Positions 1-7,041 of a stretch of 9,426 nucleotides of DNA are shown here, in pieces (position 1 is the stretch's first letter; every line of letters starts with the position of its first letter). This stretch comes from Candidatus Methylomirabilis sp. (GTDB lineage Bacteria > DYJV01): positions 1 to 9,426 of the forward strand of contig DYJV01000075.1 in assembly GCA_020722945.1 (NCBI GenBank). Direction: 5' to 3'. The translations under genes and the position numbers were made by a program. The notes below the pieces were generated by a model. The model worked only from the letters and a program-made list of their open reading frames with translations, did not search any database and was not told the DNA's origin.

Positions 1-1681
1 CTTTGGCATCAAGATTTTTGATATTGTCTTCAATGGTATCAATCATTGTGTTAAAAGATTTTGATAAATCTCCAATTTCATCATTATTATTTTCAAATGG
101 AGTTCTATTGGAGTAATCACCTTGTGCCACTCTTTTTGCAAGTTCAGAGAGTTTTGAGATTGGTAAAAGTAAATTTCTCATAGCAATATAAATCACTATC
201 AACGTAATTATCAAAATAATAATTGAAATTTTTAAGATAAAGTATTTGATTTGATTTGCAGAATCTTCAAACTCATCTACATAAGCCGAAGAGCAAACAT
301 ACCAATCAAGCTTTTCAAATTGTGGAATATGCTCAATCCATGAAACTTTATTGTAAATATAATGCCCTTTATCTTCAGGTTTATCCCATTTATAAAATAA
401 CTCTTTATCACCTTTTGAAGCATTCACTAAATCATCAAAAATAAAATTCCCTGTACTTGGATTTTTTAGGTTGGTAAAAATTTTCCCTCTGATATTATCA
501 TTTGGATGAAAAAGTATCTTGCCATTACTATTAAATATATAGATATATCCAGATTTCCCAATTTTTACCTCTTTGAGGATTGTTTCAATCTGATTCATCA
601 GCTCATTTTTTCTCCTCTTCACACCCTTGTCAATATCATCTATATACACACCTGTGCCTATGATGATGCCCCACTCTGGAAAATCTCTTGAAAAGGTGAG
701 TTTTTCATACGGAGTTGGATCATCATTATTTTTTTTCCACCAATAACTATGATATCCACTCCCATTTTTTCTGGCAATATCAACCATAGGAGGGACAATC
801 AAAACTCCATTGATATCTTTGACCAGTCGCATATCTTTGCCCTTTAGATACGGATGTACAACTAAGACACTATCATAATTAGCAGCATAAAAATAGTTAT
901 CCCCTTCATATCTCAGTGTTGAAATCATCTCAAGAGTTTCATCTTTTAGTCTATCTCTTAAGGTGTTAACATATTCTCCAGTCCCTATAATCCAACCAAA
1001 AGGTTCAAAAATAAAAAGAGAAGTAATTTTATCTTCAATTTTTCCAGTTTTAGGATTCTCCCATTTATATTTTACAATTCCATCTCTATTATCTTTTGTT
1101 GCGTTGACAAACTCTTGTAAAAGCATAAAATACTTTTTATCGATATTTTTTAGATCTTTTTCATCTTTACCCTCTAGTTGCGGAGCAATCGGGTGGACTA
1201 AACACTTTGTCCCTTCGTAGATAAAAAAATATCCTAAACCGTTGTTATACCTATAAGATCTGACATAGCTCTTTATCAACTCCTGAAGCTCTTTCTTGGT
1301 ATATCTATTTTTATTTTGTTCATAAAAACCAAGTAACTGAGATCTGAGTTCATCCACTTTAACCTTCAATACTATACCTATATTTTCTTGCTTTGATTGC
1401 TCGTATTTTCCCATAATCAGAGACCATACAGCATCTGTCAGATTTTTTATTTCATCTTTGTGGCGTTGTCTGGAGGTTTTGATAAAATCATCCATTTCGT
1501 TATTAATATTTTTTACAAGGACAACTATTTTGTTAAGAACCTCTTTTGCATTTTTCTCCTCAAGGGTTATTGTCTTTTTTTTTATTTCTGGAATTGTAAA
1601 AATCAAAATCACAAAAGTATAAATAAGGATGACACTCGTCATTATTAACATAGCTTTGATAAAAATCTTGCTTTTTAGCAT
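1..1681 (-). CDS. Membrane sensor with three Cache repeats and HAMP (3' end outside window)
   Basis: I translated this frame by hand: it is open from an ATG at 1681 to the left edge, 560 residues with no stop. The start is preceded by a purine-rich GGGAAGAG at suitable spacing. Residues 6-30 form a hydrophobic helix and 478-501 a second, so residues about 31-477 lie outside the cytoplasm. That part carries three related repeats, each beginning GYFFIY/NYFYAA/GYIYIF, continuing to a V/F-HP motif and ending in a W-containing strand before a Y-V/I-D/N element: about 148-240, 258-350 and 375-470. The pattern is that of single Cache (sCache_2-like) ligand-binding domains. A HAMP linker follows (502-555), with the usual LPI and DEIG segments. 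The output domain is cut off; chemoreceptor, histidine kinase and GGDEF cyclase are all possible. The sensor architecture is sure, the output unknown. It is separated from its upstream neighbour by a long gene-poor stretch, so it probably has its own promoter. Confidence 0.85.
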   Translation of the reverse strand, partial: MLKSKIFIKAMLIMTSVILIYTFVILIFTIPEIKKKTITLEEKNAKEVLNKIVVLVKNINNEMDDFIKTSRQRHKDEIKNLTDAVWSLIMGKYEQSKQENIGIVLKVKVDELRSQLLGFYEQNKNRYTKKELQELIKSYVRSYRYNNGLGYFFIYEGTKCLVHPIAPQLEGKDEKDLKNIDKKYFMLLQEFVNATKDNRDGIVKYKWENPKTGKIEDKITSLFIFEPFGWIIGTGEYVNTLRDRLKDETLEMISTLRYEGDNYFYAANYDSVLVVHPYLKGKDMRLVKDINGVLIVPPMVDIARKNGSGYHSYWWKKNNDDPTPYEKLTFSRDFPEWGIIIGTGVYIDDIDKGVKRRKNELMNQIETILKEVKIGKSGYIYIFNSNGKILFHPNDNIRGKIFTNLKNPSTGNFIFDDLVNASKGDKELFYKWDKPEDKGHYIYNKVSWIEHIPQFEKLDWYVCSSAYVDEFEDSANQIKYFILKISIIILIITLIVIYIAMRNLLLPISKLSELAKRVAQGDYSNRTPFENNNDEIGDLSKSFNTMIDTIEDNIKNLDAK

Positions 1682-1752
1682 GCCTCTTCCCTTTTTCTTT
1701 AATTTATATCTGACTTGTGTACAATTAGCTCGTTCATTTCCAGATAAATACA

Positions 1753-1775
1753 CCTCTGTATAAGCTTGACACAGG
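1753..1775 (-). repeat. Imperfect inverted repeat in the leader of the sensor gene
   Basis: CCTCTGT (1753-1759) can pair with ACACAGG (1769-1775) at six of seven positions, around a 9-nt loop that contains a HindIII-like AAGCTT. On the minus strand it lies about 70-95 nt before the sensor start codon, so it could be a hairpin in the 5' leader or an operator. No U-tract follows on either strand. This is a structural observation only; a chance match of this size is quite possible. Confidence 0.25.
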
Positions 1776-1790
1776 CCTTGCAGTTATCCT

Positions 1791-2006
1791 TTAGAAATAA
1801 TTCAAAAGCAGACTATACAACTCAAAAGTTCCTTCCGTAAAGATAATCACTGCAACCGCAATCATTAGAAGCTGCTGTCCACCCCCACTGTTCATATCAG
1901 GGGTAAGAGAGCCTGTAAAAACGTATAACAAGTCTGTAGAATAAGTCATTTTACAAATAGGTTTCTCCTCCCCTGGGCTCTTTTTACGAAAACCCATAAT
2001 GAGCAT
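1791..2006 (-). other. Short open frame of 71 codons with one hydrophobic segment, doubtful gene
   Basis: The frame would encode 71 residues: a basic N-terminal part, a serine/glycine-rich stretch around residues 35-45, and a hydrophobic stretch from about residue 45 to the end that could cross a membrane. I do not recognise it. Support for translation is poor: a GGAG lies only 1 nt before the first ATG and about 10 nt before the next in-frame ATG, and the first ATG sits inside a 10-bp perfect palindrome. It lies in the gene-poor, G+C-richer relic stretch, so it may be a fragment of a decayed gene or simply chance. It is recorded because it is the longest frame between the sensor gene and the frame starting near 2384. 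Confidence 0.15.
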
Positions 2007-2010
2007 GCTC
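2001..2010. repeat. Perfect 10-bp palindrome GAGCATGCTC
   Basis: GAGCATGCTC reads the same on both strands and has no interruption. It lies in the middle of the gene-poor stretch, far from the start codon of any convincing gene, so no regulatory role can be assigned. It could be part of a decayed mobile element end or a protein-binding site; chance cannot be excluded. Confidence 0.35.
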
Positions 2011-2251
2011 CATTTCCGATTGTCTTACTCCCTGTATCTAACATTTGAGCGATAATTCTCATGGCAACACTTCTCTATCTTACTGCTCCAAACTATACCT
2101 TGCAAAAGGCATACAAAACAATACTCAAAATGATAGCAGGAGTATGCAGGTGCATAGCACCCCAGTATGTCAGAATAGTTAACAAGATAAATGGAAAAGA
2201 TATAGTAGCGGAAAGATGATTGGCTGGAGGTTCTCGTAAATGGTTTGCAAG

Positions 2252-2269
2252 GTGAGGGCAGTGAGGGCA
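2252..2269. repeat. Exact tandem duplication of the 9-mer GTGAGGGCA
   Basis: GTGAGGGCA occurs at 2252-2260 and again, directly abutting, at 2261-2269. It lies in the most G+C-rich part of the gene-poor stretch and its second copy supplies the left arm of the hairpin described next. A 9-nt unit would keep a reading frame open. No third copy was noticed nearby. Confidence 0.7.
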
Positions 2270-2289
2270 TTACCGTGCCCACAAGTGGG
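2265..2289. repeat. Two overlapping inverted repeats (GGGCA/TGCCC and CCCAC/GTGGG)
   Basis: GGGCA (2265-2269) pairs with TGCCC (2276-2280) over a 6-nt loop, and CCCAC (2278-2282) is mirrored by GTGGG (2285-2289) over a 2-nt centre. The two share CCC at 2278-2280, so the two stems are mutually exclusive. No run of T follows on either strand, so this is not a rho-independent terminator. The arrangement could be a switchable RNA element, the folded end of a decayed mobile element, or chance in a G+C-rich patch. Confidence 0.45.
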
Positions 2290-2573
2290 TTGTTAACGTG
2301 CTTCTTACTCTTATGCTCGTAGTATTCAATAGGGTGGTTGGTGTCTCTATTCTTTAGTGCCATCAAATCCTTCCTTTGAGCCATATTGAAAGCTGGTTTG
2401 AGGGGCCAACTCTACTTTTAAAACTACTTAGGTTATCATTTTTTCAAATCTGTAAAAATATTACCAAAAGATTTAAACTTTTACCCTGTTTTATCTGCTT
2501 TTACAAATTATTTTAGGCTAAACCTTATCTCTTTCACTTGTCAATATCCATTTTTCATCTATCAGATTGACAT

Positions 2574-2594
2574 AAAATTTGAAACATTCTCAAA
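2574..2594 (-). terminator. Weak terminator-like hairpin after the cobO-like gene
   Basis: On the minus strand, TTTGAGA (2594-2588) and TTTCAAA (2584-2578) can form a 7-bp stem including one G-U pair around an ATG loop, followed by four T. It begins only 5 nt past the stop codon of the last gene of the five-gene block. The stem is almost all A-T, so termination would be weak; the position is the main argument for it. Confidence 0.25.
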
Positions 2595-2598
2595 CTAC

Positions 2599-3129
2599 TT
2601 AAAATTCTAAACCTACCTGTGCAGATATACCTTGTTGATACGGATGCTTTATCTCTTTCATCTCTGTAACAAGATCAGATAATTCAATTAGCTCAGGAAA
2701 TTTGTTAGCATCTCTACCTGTAAGTATAACATGGACATTTTGAGGTTTATCTTTGAGCATTGTTAAGACATCTTCAATCTTAATCAGGTTGTATGATAAA
2801 GCATAATTTATCTCATCAAAAATTACAATAGCATACTCTCCACTCATCAAGGCTTCCTTACCCTTTTTTAAGGTTTCACCTGCAAGTCTTATATCTTCAG
2901 GGTCAGGCTCTTTTGACCCAAGATTAACAAAACCTTTACCCATAGGGAGTAGAGTAAAATTTTCAAATTTTTTGGCAGCTTCAAGCTCACCATATTTCCA
3001 AGAACCTTTTATAAACTGAACCATACAAACTTTCAGATTATGCCCCAGTGCCCTAAATGCAACACCAAGAGCAGCAGTAGTTTTACCTTTACCATTGCCT
3101 GTATGTATTATTATGAGTCCCTTTTTCAT
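2599..3129 (-). CDS. cobO: CobA/CobO/BtuR-type corrinoid adenosyltransferase
   Basis: This cytoplasmic enzyme transfers the 5'-deoxyadenosyl group of ATP to the cobalt of cob(I)alamin or cob(I)yrinic/cobinamide substrates, giving the coenzyme B12 form. The 176-residue protein opens with the family's P-loop at residues 11-18 (GNGKGKTT). It also has the Walker B-like FDEINYAL (104-111), LTGRDA (136-141), and the family's conserved C-terminal end HPY-QQGI-AQ-GLEF. Length is on the short side of the family, lacking the longer N-terminal arm of the enterobacterial enzymes. I chose the ATG at 3129, 2 nt after the stop of the upstream gene and preceded by AGGGGA; a GTG at 3150 would add seven residues overlapping that gene and is less likely. 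It is the last gene of the five-gene block. No other cobalamin synthesis gene is in the window, so it may serve salvage of imported corrinoids. Confidence 0.93.
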   Translation of the reverse strand: MKKGLIIIHTGNGKGKTTAALGVAFRALGHNLKVCMVQFIKGSWKYGELEAAKKFENFTLLPMGKGFVNLGSKEPDPEDIRLAGETLKKGKEALMSGEYAIVIFDEINYALSYNLIKIEDVLTMLKDKPQNVHVILTGRDANKFPELIELSDLVTEMKEIKHPYQQGISAQVGLEF

Positions 3130-3131
3130 GA

Positions 3132-4346
3132 TTAATCCCCTACCCCACACTCTTGATTAGATAGATAACATTGAGGATCTTCCATCCAAGGATCATTAAA
3201 AACCCTTAAAGCCCTTACCCTAAAAGAACCTCCACAAGCATCCAACCATTTACATTTGGAGCATTTTCCCTTTAAAAGGGGCTTTCTATTCTTGAGCCCT
3301 GCCATAATTGGGTCAGAAGTATCCATCCATATATCACCAAAACTTCTATCTTTTATGTTGCCAAGAGTATAATCCATCCAAAATTGGTCAGGGTGAACAT
3401 TACCAAAAAAATCTATCTCACCAATGCCTACACCTGTAGAGTAAAGACCTCCACCATTCCATTTGAGAAGCTTTATTACCTCATCAGCTCTACTCGAATT
3501 ATTTTGAAGTAATTTCATATAGAGATAAATGCCATCGACATGGTTGTCAACTGTAAGTATCTCCTTATCAAGACCTCTATCAGAAAAATCTTTACTTCTT
3601 TTAAGAATAATATCCATAGCTTTTCTTGATTCTTCATGGGTAAGGTCATCTTTTTGGATATCTATCCCCCTACCTGAATAAACAAGATGGTAAAAACATG
3701 CTCTATTTATAGATTCAGCTTCAATAAAATCAAATATCTTTTCAAGGTCCTGATAATTTTTTTTGGTGAGTGTCAATCTCAAACCAACTCTCTGCCCTAC
3801 CTCAACACAATTTCTAAAACCATCCATAGCCTTTTTGAAAGCACCCTTGACGCCTCTGAATTTGTCGTTGGTCTCATCAATTCCATCAAGACTTATACCT
3901 ACATAGGTAAAGCCTGTATCTTTAAGCTTTTTAGCTTTTTCAGGAGTGATCAATGTCCCATTTGTAGATAGTGTAGGTTTTACACCATTATCCATCGCAA
4001 ATGAAGCAAGTTCAAATAGATCCTTTCTGATAAGTGGCTCCCCACCAGAGAATAAGATAGCAGGAACTTTAAAATCACCAAGATCCTTTATCATTTTTTT
4101 AGCCTCGTCAGTTGTCAGCTCACCACTATAATCTATATTATCAGAATCTGTGTAGCAGTGAATACATTTGAGATTACATTTTCTGGTAGAGTTCCAAACA
4201 ACTATGGGACGTCTATCGGAAGCAGATTTGGGGATATTGCTATCTTCAACCCCTCTACAATGAAAAATCTTGCTATGCTTCTCACCATATCTAATATCAT
4301 CACTCTGGGTATTATCACCACAGTAAAGTTTTGTAATATTTATCAT
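3132..4346 (-). CDS. ahbC: Radical SAM protein of the AhbC/NirJ group, probably 12,18-didecarboxysiroheme deacetylase
   Basis: AhbC removes the two acetate side chains of 12,18-didecarboxysiroheme to give Fe-coproporphyrin III, a late step of the siroheme-dependent heme pathway; the close relative NirJ acts in heme d1 synthesis. The 404-residue protein has the radical SAM cluster motif C57-x3-C61-x2-C64, the GGEP motif at 101-104, and a second cysteine set near the C-terminus (C362, C365, C371, C393) typical of an auxiliary Fe-S cluster. The N-terminal KLYCG, the YHLVYSGRG around 219-227 and the NVHPD-FW and DTSDP-MAGLK segments are like those I recall for AhbC and NirJ; the N-terminal LYCG extension favours AhbC. 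The start has GGAGG 5 nt upstream. It ends 2 nt before cobO and follows purF by 54 nt. Membership of the AhbC/NirJ group is nearly sure, the choice within it moderately so. Confidence 0.8.
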   Translation of the reverse strand: MINITKLYCGDNTQSDDIRYGEKHSKIFHCRGVEDSNIPKSASDRRPIVVWNSTRKCNLKCIHCYTDSDNIDYSGELTTDEAKKMIKDLGDFKVPAILFSGGEPLIRKDLFELASFAMDNGVKPTLSTNGTLITPEKAKKLKDTGFTYVGISLDGIDETNDKFRGVKGAFKKAMDGFRNCVEVGQRVGLRLTLTKKNYQDLEKIFDFIEAESINRACFYHLVYSGRGIDIQKDDLTHEESRKAMDIILKRSKDFSDRGLDKEILTVDNHVDGIYLYMKLLQNNSSRADEVIKLLKWNGGGLYSTGVGIGEIDFFGNVHPDQFWMDYTLGNIKDRSFGDIWMDTSDPIMAGLKNRKPLLKGKCSKCKWLDACGGSFRVRALRVFNDPWMEDPQCYLSNQECGVGD

Positions 4347-4400
4347 TTAATCCTCCATCTATTTAACTAAAAGAGATTTGAAACTTAATTATCTAAAATT

Positions 4401-5804
4401 TTACTTAAACATTGTATCATTGAGTCTTGTATCCATCCATGGAAATTTTATAGGGTAATCACCATTAAAACATGCATAGCAGTAGTCACTATGGTCAGAA
4501 GATAAAGCTTTCTTGAGACTCTCCAATGATAGATATGCAAGTGAATCAGCAGTTATATAACGTTTTATCTCCTCAATAGTATGGGAAGATGCTATCAGCT
4601 CACTCCTTGTGGGAGTATCTATACCGTAAAAACATGGATAGTTGGTAGTGGGTGAGCTGATCCTCATATGAACTTCTTTTGCTCCTGCCTCTTTTACCAT
4701 CTTTACTATTTTACGCGAAGTTGTCCCCCTGACAATTGAATCATCAACAAGAACAACCCTTTTCCCCTCTAAAACCTCTTTTATCGCATTTAATTTAAGT
4801 TTGACCCCAAAATGCCTTATGCTCTGCTTTGGCTCAATAAATGTCCTACCTACATAATGATTCCGTATAAGAGCAGTCTCATAAGGGATACCTGAAAATT
4901 CTGAATAACCTATAGATGCGGCAACACCTGAATCTGGAACAGGGACAACAATGTCAGCTTCAACAGGCTCCTCTTGAGCGAGTAGATGTCCAAGACGTTT
5001 CCTAAAAGAGTAAACGGTTTTATTGAACAAGATACTGTCAGGTCTTGCAAAGTAGATATGCTCAAAAACACAAAAACTGTTCTTCCTATTTATAGAGGGG
5101 ATAGTATCATAACTAATCCCATTGCGGTCGAGTATTACAATCTCTGCAGGTTTTACCTCCCTTACATATTTGGCTCCTATAAGGTCAAACGCACATGTTT
5201 CTGATGCAAGGACATAACTATCATTTAATATCCCAATGTTTAGAGGTCTAAACCCAAAAGGGTCCCTCGCACCTATAATTTTATTCTCTGTCATAATTAG
5301 GATGCTAAATGCTCCTTCAACTAAAAAGAGAGCTTCCTTAATTCTTGCAACTATGTCAGAATGTTGAGATTTAGCAATAAGATGAACTATCACTTCAGAA
5401 TCCATAGTTGTCTGAAATATGCTCCCCTCCTCTTCAAGCCTATTCTTGAGCATCTCATAGTTAACAAGATTACCATTGTGTGCTATAGCAAGCTTACCTC
5501 TAAAATAGTTAACTAAAAATGGCTGAGCATTTAAGAGATGGCTATCCCCGGTAGTCGAATATCTTACATGCCCAATAGCCATATTCCCTAAAAGTTTAGA
5601 GATTCTCTCCTCGGTAAATATATCTATTACCTGACCCATCGCAACATGTGAGTAAAATTTATCATTTTCAGCAGATACAATCCCTGCACTCTCCTGACCT
5701 CTATGTTGGAGTGCATGCAACCCAAGGTAAGTAAGATTGGCAGATTCATTGTTGTTGTATATCCCAAAAACACCACATTTATCTCTAAAATATTCTCTTT
5801 TCAT
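4401..5804 (-). CDS. purF: Amidophosphoribosyltransferase (PurF), [4Fe-4S] type with propeptide
   Basis: PurF makes 5-phosphoribosylamine from PRPP and glutamine, the first committed step of purine synthesis, in the cytoplasm. The 467-residue length fits the family. Residues 1-9 are a short propeptide whose removal would expose the nucleophile C10 (CGVFGI). The N-terminal nucleophile glutaminase domain follows with HRGQESAG, HVRYST and HNGNLVNY. The phosphoribosyltransferase half carries the PRPP loop VVLVDDSIVRGTTS (350-363). C245, C391, C442 and C445 match the four cysteines that bind the [4Fe-4S] cluster in the Bacillus subtilis-type enzyme, so this is an oxygen-sensitive cluster form rather than the cluster-free E. 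coli type. GAGGTGA lies just before the ATG. It sits in the middle of a block of cofactor genes, 67 nt after larC and 54 nt before ahbC, with no other purine gene beside it. Confidence 0.97.
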   Translation of the reverse strand: MKREYFRDKCGVFGIYNNNESANLTYLGLHALQHRGQESAGIVSAENDKFYSHVAMGQVIDIFTEERISKLLGNMAIGHVRYSTTGDSHLLNAQPFLVNYFRGKLAIAHNGNLVNYEMLKNRLEEEGSIFQTTMDSEVIVHLIAKSQHSDIVARIKEALFLVEGAFSILIMTENKIIGARDPFGFRPLNIGILNDSYVLASETCAFDLIGAKYVREVKPAEIVILDRNGISYDTIPSINRKNSFCVFEHIYFARPDSILFNKTVYSFRKRLGHLLAQEEPVEADIVVPVPDSGVAASIGYSEFSGIPYETALIRNHYVGRTFIEPKQSIRHFGVKLKLNAIKEVLEGKRVVLVDDSIVRGTTSRKIVKMVKEAGAKEVHMRISSPTTNYPCFYGIDTPTRSELIASSHTIEEIKRYITADSLAYLSLESLKKALSSDHSDYCYACFNGDYPIKFPWMDTRLNDTMFK

Positions 5805-5871
5805 TTCACCTCGATAACAATTTTTACTTTAAACTTCAACCATTACTTTAAAAATATATTAATTAAACTCT

Positions 5872-7041
5872 TTAATCTTTTATCTTATTGGAAAATCTAT
5901 CTCTATGAAGCTTCCCATCCTCAATAGATATACTTTTAATAAAGTCAAATTCTACTTTACCTCTCTTTACATTTAAATTATCGTTGAAGTAAACTTTTAA
6001 AGGTATATCTTTCCCATCAATATCAACAATCTCAAATCTTCTATCAAGAGCAACTCTATCTTTTCTCACTACTCTGAAACCAGCAGTAGTTGTAAAATTA
6101 AAAATAAATTTTAAGATATCAGCCTCTAAACTCTCTACAAGTATTTTAAATATATACCCGGGTCTATTTTTCTTTGTGATGGATGGGATACATTGGATAT
6201 CAACAACATCAAACTTCTTCGACTCTTCAATGAAAAAACCTATCTCTTCACCAGTCATATCATCAATATTAAACTCAATCTCTAAAATATCAGAATTTAT
6301 AATGCTTTCTGAAATATTTGAAGGTTTTTCACCCGATATAAAGAGTCTTAAAAAATTTGCTCTACTATGTAATGTTTTACTCCCAAAACCGTAACCTATC
6401 TTATCTATTTTAAAAGAGTTTTCAAGCGTGCTCTTTGCAGCAAACCCCTTTAATATCGCAGCACCGGTAGGAGTTGTAAACTCAAAATTCTCATTTAAAA
6501 ATTTCAGATTGTAATCTTTTAGTAAAATGGTGGTTGCAGGAGCAGGATTAGGCATAACTCCATGGCAAGACATTATCTCTCCCGTCCCTACGACAATATC
6601 AGAAACATATATATTATTGATACAAAAATAATCAACAGCAAAAGCAGCACCAACTATATCAATAATAGTGTCCACTCCCCCTATTTCATGAAAATGGACA
6701 TCATCCTTATCAATATTGTGAACTATCCCTTCAGCTTCTGCTAATAAATTAAATGTTGATAGGGAGAGAATTTTTATCTTGTCGTTTAATTGTGAGTTTG
6801 AAATAGAATTTTTGATATATCTGAAATCTCTATCTTTTGAATGGTTCTCTGATATCTTTAATCTTTTACCACTTATCCCTTTTGAAAGAAAATTTTCAAA
6901 TGAGATAGAAAATTCATCATGGTCTAATACATTGTTGAGGGTATTAACAAGAGCGTCAAGCGGAAGTCCTGCATCCAAAAAAGCTGCAAGTATCATATCC
7001 CCACTTACCCCACTGAAAGATTGAATGTATAAATCAGGCAT
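5872..7041 (-). CDS. larC: LarC, nickel insertion into the nickel-pincer nucleotide cofactor (single continuous ORF)
   Basis: LarC inserts nickel into pyridinium-3,5-bisthiocarboxylic acid mononucleotide, the last step in making the nickel-pincer nucleotide used by lactate racemase (LarA) and related enzymes. The 389-residue protein shows the family signatures in order: FSGVSGDM (9-16), VHFHEIGGVDTIIDIVG (115-131), the CHGVMPNPAPAT segment (159-170), TPTGAAIL (190-197), GYGFGSK (216-222) and NIDDMTGEEIG in the C-terminal half. In Lactobacillus the gene is split into larC1 and larC2 joined by a programmed frameshift; here both parts are in one uninterrupted frame. Its ATG overlaps the stop of the upstream flavoprotein gene as TAATG and has little Shine-Dalgarno of its own, pointing to translational coupling. 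larA, larB and larE are not in the window, so the enzyme that uses the cofactor here is unknown. Confidence 0.92.
   Translation of the reverse strand: MPDLYIQSFSGVSGDMILAAFLDAGLPLDALVNTLNNVLDHDEFSISFENFLSKGISGKRLKISENHSKDRDFRYIKNSISNSQLNDKIKILSLSTFNLLAEAEGIVHNIDKDDVHFHEIGGVDTIIDIVGAAFAVDYFCINNIYVSDIVVGTGEIMSCHGVMPNPAPATTILLKDYNLKFLNENFEFTTPTGAAILKGFAAKSTLENSFKIDKIGYGFGSKTLHSRANFLRLFISGEKPSNISESIINSDILEIEFNIDDMTGEEIGFFIEESKKFDVVDIQCIPSITKKNRPGYIFKILVESLEADILKFIFNFTTTAGFRVVRKDRVALDRRFEIVDIDGKDIPLKVYFNDNLNVKRGKVEFDFIKSISIEDGKLHRDRFSNKIKD

Larger units (their letters stand above)
2025..2363 (-). pseudogene. Possible decayed gene start of unknown family
   Basis: An ATG at 2363 is preceded at good spacing by AGGAAGGA, one of the stronger Shine-Dalgarno sequences in the window; the frame also has an upstream ATG at 2384 with no such site, so 2363 is the better start. 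The first 35 or so residues are hydrophilic and protein-like, including the stretch HPIEYYEHKSKKHVNNPLVG. From about residue 40 on, the frame becomes rich in Ser, Tyr, Cys and Phe and looks like translated non-coding sequence, and it ends after about 112 codons. This suggests an intact 5' end followed by a frameshift or deletion. The phrase ending NNPLVG faintly recalls the N-terminus of some site-specific DNA methyltransferases, from memory only and not enough for a name. It could also be a chance frame. Confidence 0.25.
1682..2598. other. Gene-poor 0.9-kb stretch, middle part richer in G+C than its flanks
   Basis: No frame on either strand gives a recognisable full-length protein here. The part nearest the sensor gene (1682-1790) is probably its leader: on the minus strand a TATAAA lies about 25 nt before the start codon, without a good -35 box. 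The middle (about 1840-2400) has clearly more G+C than the rest of the window, reaching more than half G+C around 2221-2290. It contains short open frames on both strands, a tandem repeat and several inverted repeats, listed separately. The part 2400-2598 is again very A+T-rich and holds only a weak terminator-like hairpin for the operon that ends at 2599. The simplest reading is a decayed, probably foreign, insert between two transcription units; a structured RNA is the alternative. Confidence 0.6.

Noticed and set aside
1-1681. Plus-strand frames at 256-444, 506-691, 963-1220 and 1397-1648
   Set aside because: They lie opposite the continuous 560-codon sensor frame, lack ribosome binding sites, and have low-complexity content typical of antisense frames.
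2059-2220. Plus-strand frame of 53 codons starting at the ATG at 2059
   Set aside because: It starts plausibly but has no ribosome binding site, ends at a TGA after about 50 codons, and matches nothing I recognise; likely chance in the relic stretch.
2539-2544. TTGACA on the minus strand as a promoter for the 2363 frame
   Set aside because: The -35 box is perfect, but no acceptable -10 box lies 16-18 nt downstream (the hexamers there are TTAGCC and its shifts).
3130-3150. GTG at 3150 as the start of the cobO-like gene
   Set aside because: It would overlap the end of the ahbC-like gene and add seven residues with no counterpart in the family; the ATG at 3129 has AGGGGA in front and leads directly into the P-loop segment.
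3132-4346. Naming the radical SAM gene nirJ
   Set aside because: NirJ is very close in sequence, but the N-terminal LYCG extension looks more like AhbC and no other heme d1 gene is in the window. Kept as an alternative only.
5872-7041. Programmed frameshift in larC
   Set aside because: The Lactobacillus gene needs one, but here the reading frame runs through both halves without interruption, so no frameshift is required.
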